Assembly (NCBI RefSeq): GCF_010450875.1
Contig: NZ_CP048422.1
Span: 2,136,001 to 2,200,000 of the forward strand
DNA from: Sphingomonas insulae
Lineage (GTDB): Bacteria; Pseudomonadota; Alphaproteobacteria; Sphingomonadales; Sphingomonadaceae
Reading direction: 5' to 3'
Length of the DNA: 64,000 nucleotides
In this document: in pieces, positions 18,344 through 26,777 of the stretch
Position numbering within the stretch: position 1 is the first letter of the stretch
Layout of the letters: each line of letters opens with the position of its first letter
Program-made: the position numbers and the translations under genes
The notes under the pieces: generated by a model
Seen by the model: the letters and a program-made list of their open reading frames with translations, nothing else
What the model was told of the DNA's origin: nothing
The model's database searches: none

Positions 18344-18405
18344 CGCGCCGTCGCGTCATCCGACAGGTGGTGTGCCAAAGGATCGTCACATCAACGACAC
18401 ACAAT

Positions 18406-18421
18406 GGTATGCAATAGGTAT
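18406..18421. promoter_or_regulatory. Candidate NagQ operator upstream of PTS genes
   Basis: GGTATGCAATAGGTAT contains two direct GGTAT repeats 11 bp apart, one helical turn. It lies 58-73 bp before the start of the PTS fusion gene, in the 135-bp gap after the galactosidase. The flanking bases ACAAT and ATTGT also mirror each other. Together with the matching site at 11517-11532 it is the best operator candidate in the locus. Confidence 0.45.
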
Positions 18422-18478
18422 TGTCAGTACGCGAAGCCGCGATACACTGCACCGACGATGACCGGATTAGGAATGCGA

Positions 18479-20977
18479 ATGACGGACGTGCAGCTGGTGG
18501 CGCCACTCGCAGGATGGGTCCTGCCGCTCGCTGCCGTGCCGGATCCCGTGTTCGCGGAAGGCATGATGGGGCCGGGCATCGGCATCGATCCGATCGGCGA
18601 CACGCTGCACGCACCGTGCGATGGAATAGTGCTGACCGTCCATGCGGCCGGGCATGCCGTGACGCTGGACGCCGGACACGGCATGTCCCTGCTGATGCAT
18701 ATCGGCGTCGACACCGTCGCTTTACAGGGCAAGGGTTTCGAGCCGCTCGTCACACCGGGCGCCCGGGTGGCTGCCGGCGACCCGCTGATCCGGTTCGATC
18801 TGGATGGCGTGGTTCAGGCCGCCCCCTCCGCCGTCACGCCGGTGATCGTGATCGAAGGGGAGGGCGTCGCGCTGCTCGACGTGGCGGCCGAAGGACTGGT
18901 GGCGGTCGGCGATCCCCTGTTCCGCATCGTTGCTGCCGATGATGCCGGCGGGACCGGCCGCATCGTCGGCGACATGGTCAGCCGCGATACCGTCGTCCTG
19001 CTGCCTCACGGCCTCCATGCGCGGCCTGCGGCCCGCATCGTCGCCGCGGTCCGGGCGAGCGGAGCAAACGTGACGATCCGCAGCGGCGAACGATCGGCCG
19101 CCGCGACCAGCCCGGTCGCCCTGCTCTCGCTGGGGTTGGCGTCGGGCGCACCGGTGACGATCGAGGCGCGGGGCGGCGAGGCGGCGGGGGTGATTGATAC
19201 CATCGCCACGCTGCTGAGCGCCGAGGTCGACGCCGGGCCAGCATCCGCACCCGTACCCGCACCTTCGGTCCGCCAGCCGGCCATCGTCGCGGAGCCCGGC
19301 GCGATCGGCGGCGTGGCCGCGGCACCGGGGCTGGCGATCGGACCGGCCTATTGGTTGCACGTCGCGACGCCCGACCTGCCGGCGAACGGCGAGGGGGTCG
19401 CGGTGGAACGGGCCCGGCTGAGCGAGGGCCTGACCGCCGTCGCCGCGGCGTTGGATATGGCGGCGACCGAGCCCGGACAGATGCGGGGCGTGCTCAACGC
19501 CCATCGCGCCATCCTGGACGACCCCGATCTGCGCGCCCGCGCGGACGCGGCGATCGCCAACGGCATGAGCGCCGCGGCAGCGATGATGACGGCAGCGGAG
19601 GCGCAGGAGGCGCAACTGCGCGCATCCGGCAATGCGCGCATCGCCGAACGTGCCGACGACATTCGCGATGTCGCCCTGCGCGTGGTCCATGCGATCCTCC
19701 GTACCGAACCTGCGGCCCTCAGTGTGCCGGCGGGGGCGATCGTACTGGCGCACGACCTGTTCCCGTCGCAGCTGGCGGCGCTGGCGGACCTGAAGGTCGG
19801 CGGATTTGCGGTGGCGGGCGGCGGACCGACATCGCACGTCGCGATCCTGGCGGCGGGTATGGGCGTGCCGATGGCCGTGGCGTTCGGCGATGCGATCGAC
19901 GCCGTCACCGATGGCGTGACGGTGTTGCTGGATGCCGATGCCGGCACTTTGGTCGCCGATCCTGCGCCCGAACGCGTCGCCGCCGTCCGGTCGATCATGG
20001 CCGCGCGCGCCGCGGCAGAGGCGGCCGCGCTGGTGGCGGGCGATCGTCCCGCGGCGACCGCCGACGGTGTGCCTGTCCACGTCTTTGCCAATTTGGGCTC
20101 GGTTACCGACGCCCGCAATGCGGCGGCGATGGGTGCCGAAGGCTGCGGCCTGCTCCGCACCGAATTCCTCTTCCTCGACCGGACCACGCCGCCCGATCAT
20201 GAGGAACAAGCCGCCGAATACCGCGATGTCGTCGCGGCGTTGCCGGGGCGACCGGTGGTGATCCGCCTGCTCGATGTCGGCGGTGACAAGCCGGCGACAT
20301 ATCTCGCCATTCCGGCGGAGGAAAATCCGGCACTTGGCCTGCGCGGTATCCGCGTTGCGCTCGCCCGCCCCGAAATCCTCGACGCGCAATTGCGCGGCAT
20401 CCTGGCGGTGCCGGATGTCGATCGCTGCCGGATCATGGTGCCGATGGTCGCCAACGTCGACGAGATGATCGCGGTCCGCACCGCGCTCGACCGGTTACGT
20501 GGCGAATTGGGCATCGGTCCCGTGCCACTGGGGGCGATGATCGAAACGCCGGCGGCGGCGGCGACTGCCGACCTGATCGCGCGTCATGCGGATTTCCTGT
20601 CGATCGGCAGCAACGACCTCACGCAATATGTGCTGGCGATGGATCGCGGCAATCCCGCCCTTGCCGCGGGTATCGACGGACTGCACCCGGCCGTGTTGCG
20701 GCTGATCCGGATGACTTGCGAGGGCGCCGCTACCCGCGATGTCCCGGTCAGCGTGTGCGGCGGGCTTGCCGCCGATCCGCTGGCGGCGCCGATCCTGATC
20801 GGGCTCGGCGTCCGCACCCTGTCGGTGCCGCCCGCCCGCATCCCCGCCACCAAGGCGCTCGTCGCCGGACTGACTCTCGCCGCCGCGCGAGACCTGGCGG
20901 ACCGCGCGCTCGCCGCCCGGGACGCTGCCCGGGTGCGCGACCTTGCCCGCCGTTTCGCCGAGGAGTCCGGCCGATGA
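18479..20977 (+). CDS. nagF: PTS EIIA-HPr-EI fusion protein for GlcNAc uptake
   Basis: The product is 832 residues from ATG 18479 (AGGA six bases upstream). It joins three PTS proteins in order: EIIA-Glc type (about 1-160, active His74 in MHIGVDTVALQGKGF), HPr (about 165-255, His180 in GLHARPA) and enzyme I (about 280-830, His453 in GGPTSHVA, and SIGSNDLTQY near the end). A single polypeptide thus carries phosphate from phosphoenolpyruvate to the permease NagE, whose gene overlaps it as ATGA. Such fusions are known in the GlcNAc pathways of sphingomonads and xanthomonads. The HPr segment lacks an obvious need for HPr kinase control. Confidence 0.93.
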   Translation: MTDVQLVAPLAGWVLPLAAVPDPVFAEGMMGPGIGIDPIGDTLHAPCDGIVLTVHAAGHAVTLDAGHGMSLLMHIGVDTVALQGKGFEPLVTPGARVAAGDPLIRFDLDGVVQAAPSAVTPVIVIEGEGVALLDVAAEGLVAVGDPLFRIVAADDAGGTGRIVGDMVSRDTVVLLPHGLHARPAARIVAAVRASGANVTIRSGERSAAATSPVALLSLGLASGAPVTIEARGGEAAGVIDTIATLLSAEVDAGPASAPVPAPSVRQPAIVAEPGAIGGVAAAPGLAIGPAYWLHVATPDLPANGEGVAVERARLSEGLTAVAAALDMAATEPGQMRGVLNAHRAILDDPDLRARADAAIANGMSAAAAMMTAAEAQEAQLRASGNARIAERADDIRDVALRVVHAILRTEPAALSVPAGAIVLAHDLFPSQLAALADLKVGGFAVAGGGPTSHVAILAAGMGVPMAVAFGDAIDAVTDGVTVLLDADAGTLVADPAPERVAAVRSIMAARAAAEAAALVAGDRPAATADGVPVHVFANLGSVTDARNAAAMGAEGCGLLRTEFLFLDRTTPPDHEEQAAEYRDVVAALPGRPVVIRLLDVGGDKPATYLAIPAEENPALGLRGIRVALARPEILDAQLRGILAVPDVDRCRIMVPMVANVDEMIAVRTALDRLRGELGIGPVPLGAMIETPAAAATADLIARHADFLSIGSNDLTQYVLAMDRGNPALAAGIDGLHPAVLRLIRMTCEGAATRDVPVSVCGGLAADPLAAPILIGLGVRTLSVPPARIPATKALVAGLTLAAARDLADRALAARDAARVRDLARRFAEESGR

Positions 20978-22677
20978 ACGCCCCCCGCTTTTCGGCCATG
21001 GCCTTCCTCCAGCCGCTGGGCCGCGCGCTGATGCTGCCCATCGCGGTGCTGCCGATCGCCGGACTGCTGCTGCGGCTCGGCCAGCCCGACCTGCTTGACA
21101 TCGCCTTTCTCAGCGCTGCCGGCGATGCGATGTTCGCCAACCTCGGCCTGCTGTTCGCAGTCGGCGTCGCGACCGGCTTCGCCCGGGACGGCAATGGCGC
21201 CGCAGCGATGGCGGGCGTGGTCTGCTACCTCGTATCCACCAACGGCGCACAGGTGTTCCTGAATGTGCCGGCCGCGACCCTGGCGAACGTGCCGGACGCG
21301 CTCGCCGCCGGCGTCTCGACCGCGTGGAAGGCTGCGGCGATCGATCGTCTGGAGGTGCCGGTCGGCATCGTCTCGGGGTTGGTGGGCGGATTGTTCTACA
21401 ATCGCTTCGCGACGTTCAAGCTGCCGGATTATCTCGCCTTTTTCGGCGGGCGGCGGTTCGTGCCGATCATCGCGGGCATCGCCGGACTGGTGATCGCGCT
21501 TGCCCTCGGGCTCAGCTATGCGCCGATCAACGCCGGTATGGACGCGCTTAGCAACGGTGTCGTCGCGGCGGGCGGGTTCGGCCTGTTCGCGTTCGGCGTG
21601 CTCAATCGCCTTTTGCTCGTAACCGGCCTCCATCACATCCTGAACAACGTCGCCTACTTCGTCGTCGGAGACTACCAGGGCAAGACAGGCGACCTCACCC
21701 GCTTTTTCGCCGGCGATCCGACGGCCGGCGGCTTTATGAGCGGCTTCTTCCCGGTGATGATGTTCGGCCTGCCGGCCGCCTGTCTCGCCATGTACCATGC
21801 GGCCGCGCCCGACCGCCGCAAGGCCGTGGGCGGCATGCTGTTCAGCCTGGCGCTCACGTCGTTCCTGACCGGGGTGACCGAGCCGATCGAATTCAGCTTC
21901 ATGTTCCTGGCACCCGTGCTCTACGCGATCCACGCGGTGCTCACCGGCCTGTCCGAAGCGCTGATGAACGCGCTGGGGGTGAAGCTCGGCTACGGATTCT
22001 CCGCGGGTCTGTTTGATTACGTGCTGAACTACGGCAAGGCGACCAAGCCGCTGCTGCTGATCCCGATTGGCGCGGTCTATGCCGGCATCTATTACGGCCT
22101 GTTCCGCTGGACCATCGTCCGCTTCGATTTGCCGACGCCGGGGCGCGAGGCGCTCGACACGGTGCCGGCGGGACCCGTGGTGGCGGCGGACGACAAGGCG
22201 GCGGCTTTCGTCGCGGCTCTGGGCGGCGCTGCGAACCTGCGTGCCATCGACGCCTGTGCTACGCGGCTTCGGCTGTCGGTGGTGGATGCGACCGCGATCG
22301 ACGAGGCAAGGCTGCGGCAACTGGGCGCCCGCGGCGTGCTTCGTCCTTCGCCAACGGCTGTGCAGGTGATCGTCGGCGGCATAGCGGATGGCCTCGCGAT
22401 GGACATGCGCACCGCGATGGATGCCGTGCCGATGTCTGGCACGTCCGCCGTATCGCCACCGGCATCGGCAGCGACGCCTGCCATGGCGACCGTGCCGGCA
22501 TCGCTTCTGGCGGCACTGGGTGGTCGCGACAATATCGGCGCAGTGTCGCGTCACGGCACCCGGCTGCGCATCGTCGTCGCCGATCGGACCCTCGTCGATC
22601 TTGCGAGCTTCGACGGCAGTGTCCGTACCGCCGCGTGGGTTGGGGCGGACACGCTTCACATGTTGATGCCCGCCTGA
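20974..22677 (+). CDS. nagE: PTS GlcNAc permease EIICB with a second, degenerate EIIB
   Basis: A 567-residue membrane permease. The EIIC domain (about 1-375) has about ten hydrophobic segments and the motifs ITG-like VTGLHHILNN and GVTEPIEFSFMF. The first EIIB domain (about 405-475) has the phosphorylated Cys428 in IDACATRLRLSV. A second EIIB-like domain (about 508-567) repeats the fold (ALGGRDNIGAVSRHGTRLRIVV) but has His527 where the cysteine should be, so it cannot use the normal phosphocysteine chemistry. The permease imports GlcNAc with phosphorylation to GlcNAc-6-phosphate. It is coupled to the EIIA-HPr-EI gene by an ATGA overlap. EIIA is supplied by that fusion. Confidence 0.93.
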   Translation: MNAPRFSAMAFLQPLGRALMLPIAVLPIAGLLLRLGQPDLLDIAFLSAAGDAMFANLGLLFAVGVATGFARDGNGAAAMAGVVCYLVSTNGAQVFLNVPAATLANVPDALAAGVSTAWKAAAIDRLEVPVGIVSGLVGGLFYNRFATFKLPDYLAFFGGRRFVPIIAGIAGLVIALALGLSYAPINAGMDALSNGVVAAGGFGLFAFGVLNRLLLVTGLHHILNNVAYFVVGDYQGKTGDLTRFFAGDPTAGGFMSGFFPVMMFGLPAACLAMYHAAAPDRRKAVGGMLFSLALTSFLTGVTEPIEFSFMFLAPVLYAIHAVLTGLSEALMNALGVKLGYGFSAGLFDYVLNYGKATKPLLLIPIGAVYAGIYYGLFRWTIVRFDLPTPGREALDTVPAGPVVAADDKAAAFVAALGGAANLRAIDACATRLRLSVVDATAIDEARLRQLGARGVLRPSPTAVQVIVGGIADGLAMDMRTAMDAVPMSGTSAVSPPASAATPAMATVPASLLAALGGRDNIGAVSRHGTRLRIVVADRTLVDLASFDGSVRTAAWVGADTLHMLMPA

Positions 22678-22748
22678 TACGCAACAGCGCTTGCATCGCT
22701 GCGCGGCTGCGATTAGTCGATCCGCTCCGGCGCATCGATCGCGCCCGT

Positions 22749-22822
22749 GCGGGTGTAGCTCAATGGTAGAGCAGAAGCTTCCCAAGCTTACGACGAGGGT
22801 TCGATTCCCTTCACCCGCTCCA
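22749..22822 (+). tRNA. tRNA-Gly(CCC)
   Basis: Acceptor arm GCGGGTG pairs with CACCCGC and CCA is encoded (22820-22822). The anticodon loop TTCCCAA gives anticodon CCC, reading GGG. The TGGTAGAGC D-arm and GGTTCGATTCC T-arm are standard. There is no integrase or attachment-site duplicate nearby. Confidence 0.95.
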
Positions 22823-22827
22823 CGCTT

Positions 22828-23217
22828 CTAGAAGAAGCGGATGAGCATCAGCAGCAGTCCGAGCATCGACAGGGTCCAGGCTAGGCTGCGGATGTATTTC
22901 ACGCCCATCAGATACAGCGGAATGTAGGCGATCCGGGCCGCGAACCACAATATCGCGCCGGCCTCTCCCAATCCGCCGGTCTGACCGGTAACGGCGAGGC
23001 CGAGCGCCAGAGCGATGAAGGCGGGATAGGTTTCCTGAAAATTGCCGAGTGCGCGCGCGGCCCGGCCGGCCAAGGGGCCGAGTTGCGGTGGCTGGCCGTC
23101 GCGGGCGCCGGCGTTCCAGTCGAGGCCGCGCTCGCGCGTCACGGTCTGACCCTGGATCATCACATGGGCGAACAGCAATAGCGTCGATGCGCCCAGCAAT
23201 GTCAGTTCGATAGGCAT
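22828..23217 (-). CDS. MAPEG family membrane protein
   Basis: A 129-residue protein with four hydrophobic segments. ERGLDWNAGARD and the FQETYPAFIALAL segment match the MAPEG family (membrane-associated proteins in eicosanoid and glutathione metabolism). Bacterial members are often glutathione-transferase-like, but their substrates are largely unknown. The gene ends 6 bp from tRNA-Gly on the opposite strand and follows the pit genes, without clear functional linkage. Confidence 0.8.
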   Translation of the reverse strand: MPIELTLLGASTLLLFAHVMIQGQTVTRERGLDWNAGARDGQPPQLGPLAGRAARALGNFQETYPAFIALALGLAVTGQTGGLGEAGAILWFAARIAYIPLYLMGVKYIRSLAWTLSMLGLLLMLIRFF

Positions 23218-23246
23218 GGGCGTGTTCCCGTTGGTTATCCGGTGGA

Positions 23247-23275
23247 ACGAGGGAGCGGCGCCCAGGCTCCCTCGT
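23247..23275 (-). terminator. Hairpin after the Pit transporter gene
   Basis: ACGAGGGAGC (23247-23256) pairs perfectly with GCTCCCTCGT (23266-23275) just past the pit stop. The T-tract is weak, so termination may be partial and read into the MAPEG gene. Confidence 0.5.
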
Positions 23276-23284
23276 CCGATGCGA

Positions 23285-24286
23285 TTACCGTCCCAGCAGG
23301 ACCGCGAGCTCGTAGCAAGCGGCGCCGATCAGACCGGCGGCGGGCAGGGTGACCACCCAGGCGACGACGATCCGGCTGGCGACGTTCCAGCGCACCGCGC
23401 TGAGCCGGCGGGCGGAACCGACGCCGACGATCGCGCCAGTAATGGTGTGCGTGGAGGATACGGGAATGCCGCCCATCGTCGCCATGAACAGCGTGATCGC
23501 CCCGCCGGTTTCGGCACAGAAGCCCTGTGCTGGGGTGAGGCGAGTAATCTTCGATCCCATCGTGTGAACGATCTTCCAGCCGCCGGACATGGTCCCCAGC
23601 GCCATTGCCGCCTGGCACGACAGCACCACCCAGAAGGGTACGTGGAATTCGCCGCCGAGCATGCCCTGCGAATATAGCAGCACGGCGATGATCCCCATCG
23701 TCTTCTGCGCATCGTTGCCGCCGTGGCCGAGGCTATAGAGCGCCGCGGAGACGAGCTGGAGTTTGCGGAATCGCTTGTCTACGCCCATCGGGGTCAGCTT
23801 CAGCGACGACCAGGCGACCAGCAGCACCAGCATCAGCGCCAGGATCAGGCCGACGGTGGGCGACAGGAAGATCGCGGCGACGGTCTTGCCGACGCCGCTC
23901 CAGACGACGCTGTCCAGCCCCGCCTTGGAGATGCCGGCGCCGAGCAGTCCGCCGATCAGCGCGTGGCTCGAGCTGGACGGGATACCGTAACGCCACGTGA
24001 TGACGTTCCACGCGATCGCGCCCATCAAGGCGCCGAAGATCACCTGCGGATCGATGATCTGCGCATCGACGATGCCCTTGCCCACCGTCTGCGCGACATG
24101 GAGGCCGAATACGGCAAAGGCGATGAAGTTGAAGAAGGCCGCCCAGAGGACGGCGTGATGCGGTTTCAGGACGCGGGTCGACACGACGGTCGCGATCGAG
24201 TTCGCGGCATCGTGCAGGCCGTTCAGAAAGTCGAACAGCAGCGCCACGCCGATCAGTGCGACCAGCAGCGGGAAGGAAATGATCAT
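23285..24286 (-). CDS. pit: Low-affinity inorganic phosphate transporter, PiT family
   Basis: A 333-residue inner-membrane permease with about ten hydrophobic segments. The duplicated PiT signatures are visible: FDFLNGLHDAANSIATVVST near the N-terminus and GHGGNDAQKTMGI in the second half. It imports phosphate, probably as a metal-phosphate complex driven by protons. The start is three bases past the stop of the DUF47 gene, which encodes the usual partner protein, so the two form an operon. Confidence 0.93.
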   Translation of the reverse strand: MIISFPLLVALIGVALLFDFLNGLHDAANSIATVVSTRVLKPHHAVLWAAFFNFIAFAVFGLHVAQTVGKGIVDAQIIDPQVIFGALMGAIAWNVITWRYGIPSSSSHALIGGLLGAGISKAGLDSVVWSGVGKTVAAIFLSPTVGLILALMLVLLVAWSSLKLTPMGVDKRFRKLQLVSAALYSLGHGGNDAQKTMGIIAVLLYSQGMLGGEFHVPFWVVLSCQAAMALGTMSGGWKIVHTMGSKITRLTPAQGFCAETGGAITLFMATMGGIPVSSTHTITGAIVGVGSARRLSAVRWNVASRIVVAWVVTLPAAGLIGAACYELAVLLGR

Positions 24287-24289
24287 GGC

Positions 24290-24934
24290 CTAGGCGTGAT
24301 CGATCACGAGACCCTGGATCTCGTTCGCGATGTCCTCGAAGCGGTCGGCGGTGCGTTCGAGGTGGCTGTAGATTTCCCGCTCGACGATGAAACGCATGGG
24401 ATTGTCGTTTCCGCACGCCTTGAACAGCGCTTTGAGCCCCCGTGCATGGAAATCGTCCGCCTGCCCTTCGAGCTGCACCAGCCGCGCGGTGAGATCGTGC
24501 AGCCGGGCGGCGTTGACGTCGAGCTTGCGGAGCAGCGGGATCGCCTCTGCCGTCACCCGTGCCGCCTCGACCACCAGCTTCACCATCTCGCGCATGTCGG
24601 GTGCGAATTCGGTCACCTCGTACAAAGCGATGGTGGTCGCGGTCTGGTTCATCTGGTCGATCGAATCGTCCATGACCCCGATCAGGTCGGTGATCGCGGA
24701 GCGGTCGAACGGCGTCACGAACACGCGGCGAACGTCCTGCAGCACGTCGCGGGTGATATCGTCCGCCTCATGCTCGCGGTCGACGATCTCGGCGATGTGC
24801 CGGGCAATCGCGCCGTCGCCGCTGAACAGCTTCTGCAAGGCATCGGCGCCCGCGACCAGCGTGGCGGCATGCGCCTCGAACTGATCGAAGAAACGACCTT
24901 GCTTCGGCATCAGCGCCTGGAACCAGGCAACCAT
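24290..24934 (-). CDS. DUF47 (PhoU-like) Pit accessory protein
   Basis: The product is 214 residues from ATG 24934, with AAGGT upstream. It is an all-helical PhoU-like protein of the DUF47 family, with the metal-binding-type blocks REHEADDITRDV and SIDQMNQTATTIAL, and a C-terminal HLERTADRFEDIANEIQGLV. DUF47 genes commonly precede pit and are thought to adjust Pit transport. The very short gap to pit supports that. The protein looks cytosolic. Confidence 0.9.
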   Translation of the reverse strand: MVAWFQALMPKQGRFFDQFEAHAATLVAGADALQKLFSGDGAIARHIAEIVDREHEADDITRDVLQDVRRVFVTPFDRSAITDLIGVMDDSIDQMNQTATTIALYEVTEFAPDMREMVKLVVEAARVTAEAIPLLRKLDVNAARLHDLTARLVQLEGQADDFHARGLKALFKACGNDNPMRFIVEREIYSHLERTADRFEDIANEIQGLVIDHA

Positions 24935-25072
24935 AAGAGACCTTTCGTTGATGGCGCGGCGCGCATGGAGCCCGGCGATCCGGCGTGCAAGCCGTTTCTG
25001 CCGGTTGCGCCGAACCGGGACGGATCGGCCACGCCCTCGCGGCGTTCCGATCCAGGTGAATGGAGACTGACC

Positions 25073-26077
25073 ATGGCGAGCACGCATGACGATAGCATGA
25101 CTAACCGTAACGCAGATAGCGGTACCGGTCGGGGGGCAAGCACCGGCCGCGCTGTGCGGATCGCCGCCTTCGGCGGACCCGAGGTGCTGCGCGTCGAACA
25201 GATCGCCATTCCGCAGCCGGTGGACGACGAGGTGCTGGTCCGCGTCCACGCCGCCAGCGTCAACCCGGTCGACGGCAAGACCCGCGCGGGCGAATTCCCG
25301 CCGGTGGGCGCGGCGGACTTGCCCGCGACGCTGGGCCGCGACCTGGCCGGCACGATCGAGGCGGTCGGCACACGCGCGCACAACATGCTGAGCCATGGCG
25401 ACAGGGTGTTCGCGTTCATCGATTTCGATCGCGGCGCCCAGGCAGACTATGTGGTCGTCAAGGCGGTCGAGTTGTGCGCGATCCCCGATGGCGTCGACAT
25501 GACGTCAGCAGCGGCGATCCCCCTTGCCGCCCTGACCGCTTGGCAGGGATTGTTCGACCATGGCGGCCTGGAGGCGGGCCAGCGCGTGCTGATCCATGGC
25601 GGTGCCGGCGGCGTCGGCCAGTTCGCGATCCAGTTCGCCAGGTGGAAGGGCGCAGAAGTGATCGCCACCGCCGGCGCCGCGGATCAGGAGCTGATCCGGC
25701 GCCTGGGTGCCAACGTCGCGATCGATTATCAGGGGCAGCGGTTCGAGGATATCGCCCACGACGTCGACTGCGTGTTCGATCTGGTCGATGGCGACACGCG
25801 GGCGCGATCGTGGGCCGTCATCAGGCCCGGCGGTATCCTGGTGTCGACCTTGTCCGAACCGGATGCCGAAACCGCGCGTGCGCACGGCGTCCGTGCCGTG
25901 CCGCAATGGCTGGCGCAGCCCAACACGGTACAGCTCGGCACGATCGGCGACCTCGTCGCGTCCGGCGAGGTGATCGTCACCGTGGCGGCGACCTATCGCC
26001 TGGAAGACGTCGCGGCGGCGCAGGAGCGGCTGGAGCAGGGGCATCTGGCGGGCAAGGTGGTACTGACGCTCGTCTGA
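25073..26077 (+). CDS. NADP-dependent quinone-type oxidoreductase (MDR family)
   Basis: The product is 334 residues from ATG 25073 (GGAG at good spacing). It has an N-terminal GroES-like domain (VLVRVHAASVNPVDGKTRAG) and a Rossmann domain with HGGAGGVGQFAIQFAR binding NADP(H). Structural zinc cysteines are absent, as in quinone oxidoreductase-like members. The substrate is unknown. It is divergent from the pit operon and 86 bp before the heme oxygenase gene on the same strand. Confidence 0.88.
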   Translation: MASTHDDSMTNRNADSGTGRGASTGRAVRIAAFGGPEVLRVEQIAIPQPVDDEVLVRVHAASVNPVDGKTRAGEFPPVGAADLPATLGRDLAGTIEAVGTRAHNMLSHGDRVFAFIDFDRGAQADYVVVKAVELCAIPDGVDMTSAAAIPLAALTAWQGLFDHGGLEAGQRVLIHGGAGGVGQFAIQFARWKGAEVIATAGAADQELIRRLGANVAIDYQGQRFEDIAHDVDCVFDLVDGDTRARSWAVIRPGGILVSTLSEPDAETARAHGVRAVPQWLAQPNTVQLGTIGDLVASGEVIVTVAATYRLEDVAAAQERLEQGHLAGKVVLTLV

Positions 26078-26163
26078 GACGAAGGGCTGTACCGGCGACG
26101 GCACAGGCGATGCATGCCCGCGCTGTGGCTCGACAGCATCGGCCGGCCGGGGCAGGGGGAGGC

Positions 26164-26682
26164 ATGTCCTTCGTCCAAGCCCTTCGCGCCGCCACCGCCA
26201 GCGACCATGACGCGGTCGATGCCGCATTCGGCAGCTTCGCACTAGACGATGCTGCCGGTTATCGACGGTTCCTGGTCGCGCATGGCCGCGCCCTGCCGAC
26301 CGTGGAGGCGATGCTGGACCGGGCAGGAGACGACGATCTGCCCGCGTGGCGTCCCCGCAGCGCGTTGTTGGCGCGCGATCTCGCTGCGCTGGGTCTGGCG
26401 ATGCCGGTGCCGCTGGCCCTCGCCCTGACCGATGGGCCGGCGCTGTGGGGGGCGTTGTATGTGATCGAGGGATCGCGGCTGGGCGGCCAGTTGCTGGCGC
26501 GATCGGTGCCGGCGGCGTTGCCATCCGCCTATCTGTCGGCGCGGCATCTGCCGGGCGAGTGGCGGGCGCTACTTGCGGCGATCGAGGCCCGGGCGGCGGC
26601 GAGCGACGATGCGTGGCGTGACGCAGCGGTGGCCGGAGCGCGGGCGACGTTCGCACTCTATGCGCGGGCTGCGGAGGGCTGA
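26164..26682 (+). CDS. bphO: Biliverdin-producing heme oxygenase
   Basis: The product is 172 residues from ATG 26164, preceded by GGGGGAGG. It has the heme oxygenase fold: the proximal histidine is probably in ATASDHDAVDAAF near residue 16, and the distal helix motif is GALYVIEGSRLGGQL. The enzyme opens heme to biliverdin, carbon monoxide and iron. A bacteriophytochrome gene that needs biliverdin as chromophore lies about 1.4 kb away, which supports a BphO role rather than iron scavenging. It is convergent with the diguanylate cyclase gene. Confidence 0.87.
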   Translation: MSFVQALRAATASDHDAVDAAFGSFALDDAAGYRRFLVAHGRALPTVEAMLDRAGDDDLPAWRPRSALLARDLAALGLAMPVPLALALTDGPALWGALYVIEGSRLGGQLLARSVPAALPSAYLSARHLPGEWRALLAAIEARAAASDDAWRDAAVAGARATFALYARAAEG

Positions 26683-26777
26683 ACGGGGGATCGAGGGTCT
26701 GATTGACGTTCGCCCGGATATGGTTGGTCCGGGGTGCGCCGCCGTGGTCGCGGCCGCCGTGGTCGCGGGGGCCGGGA

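Noticed and set aside
22749..22822. tRNA-Gly as an integration site of a mobile element next to the glycan locus
   Set aside because: No integrase, no duplicated tRNA 3' end and no shift in composition were seen on either side.
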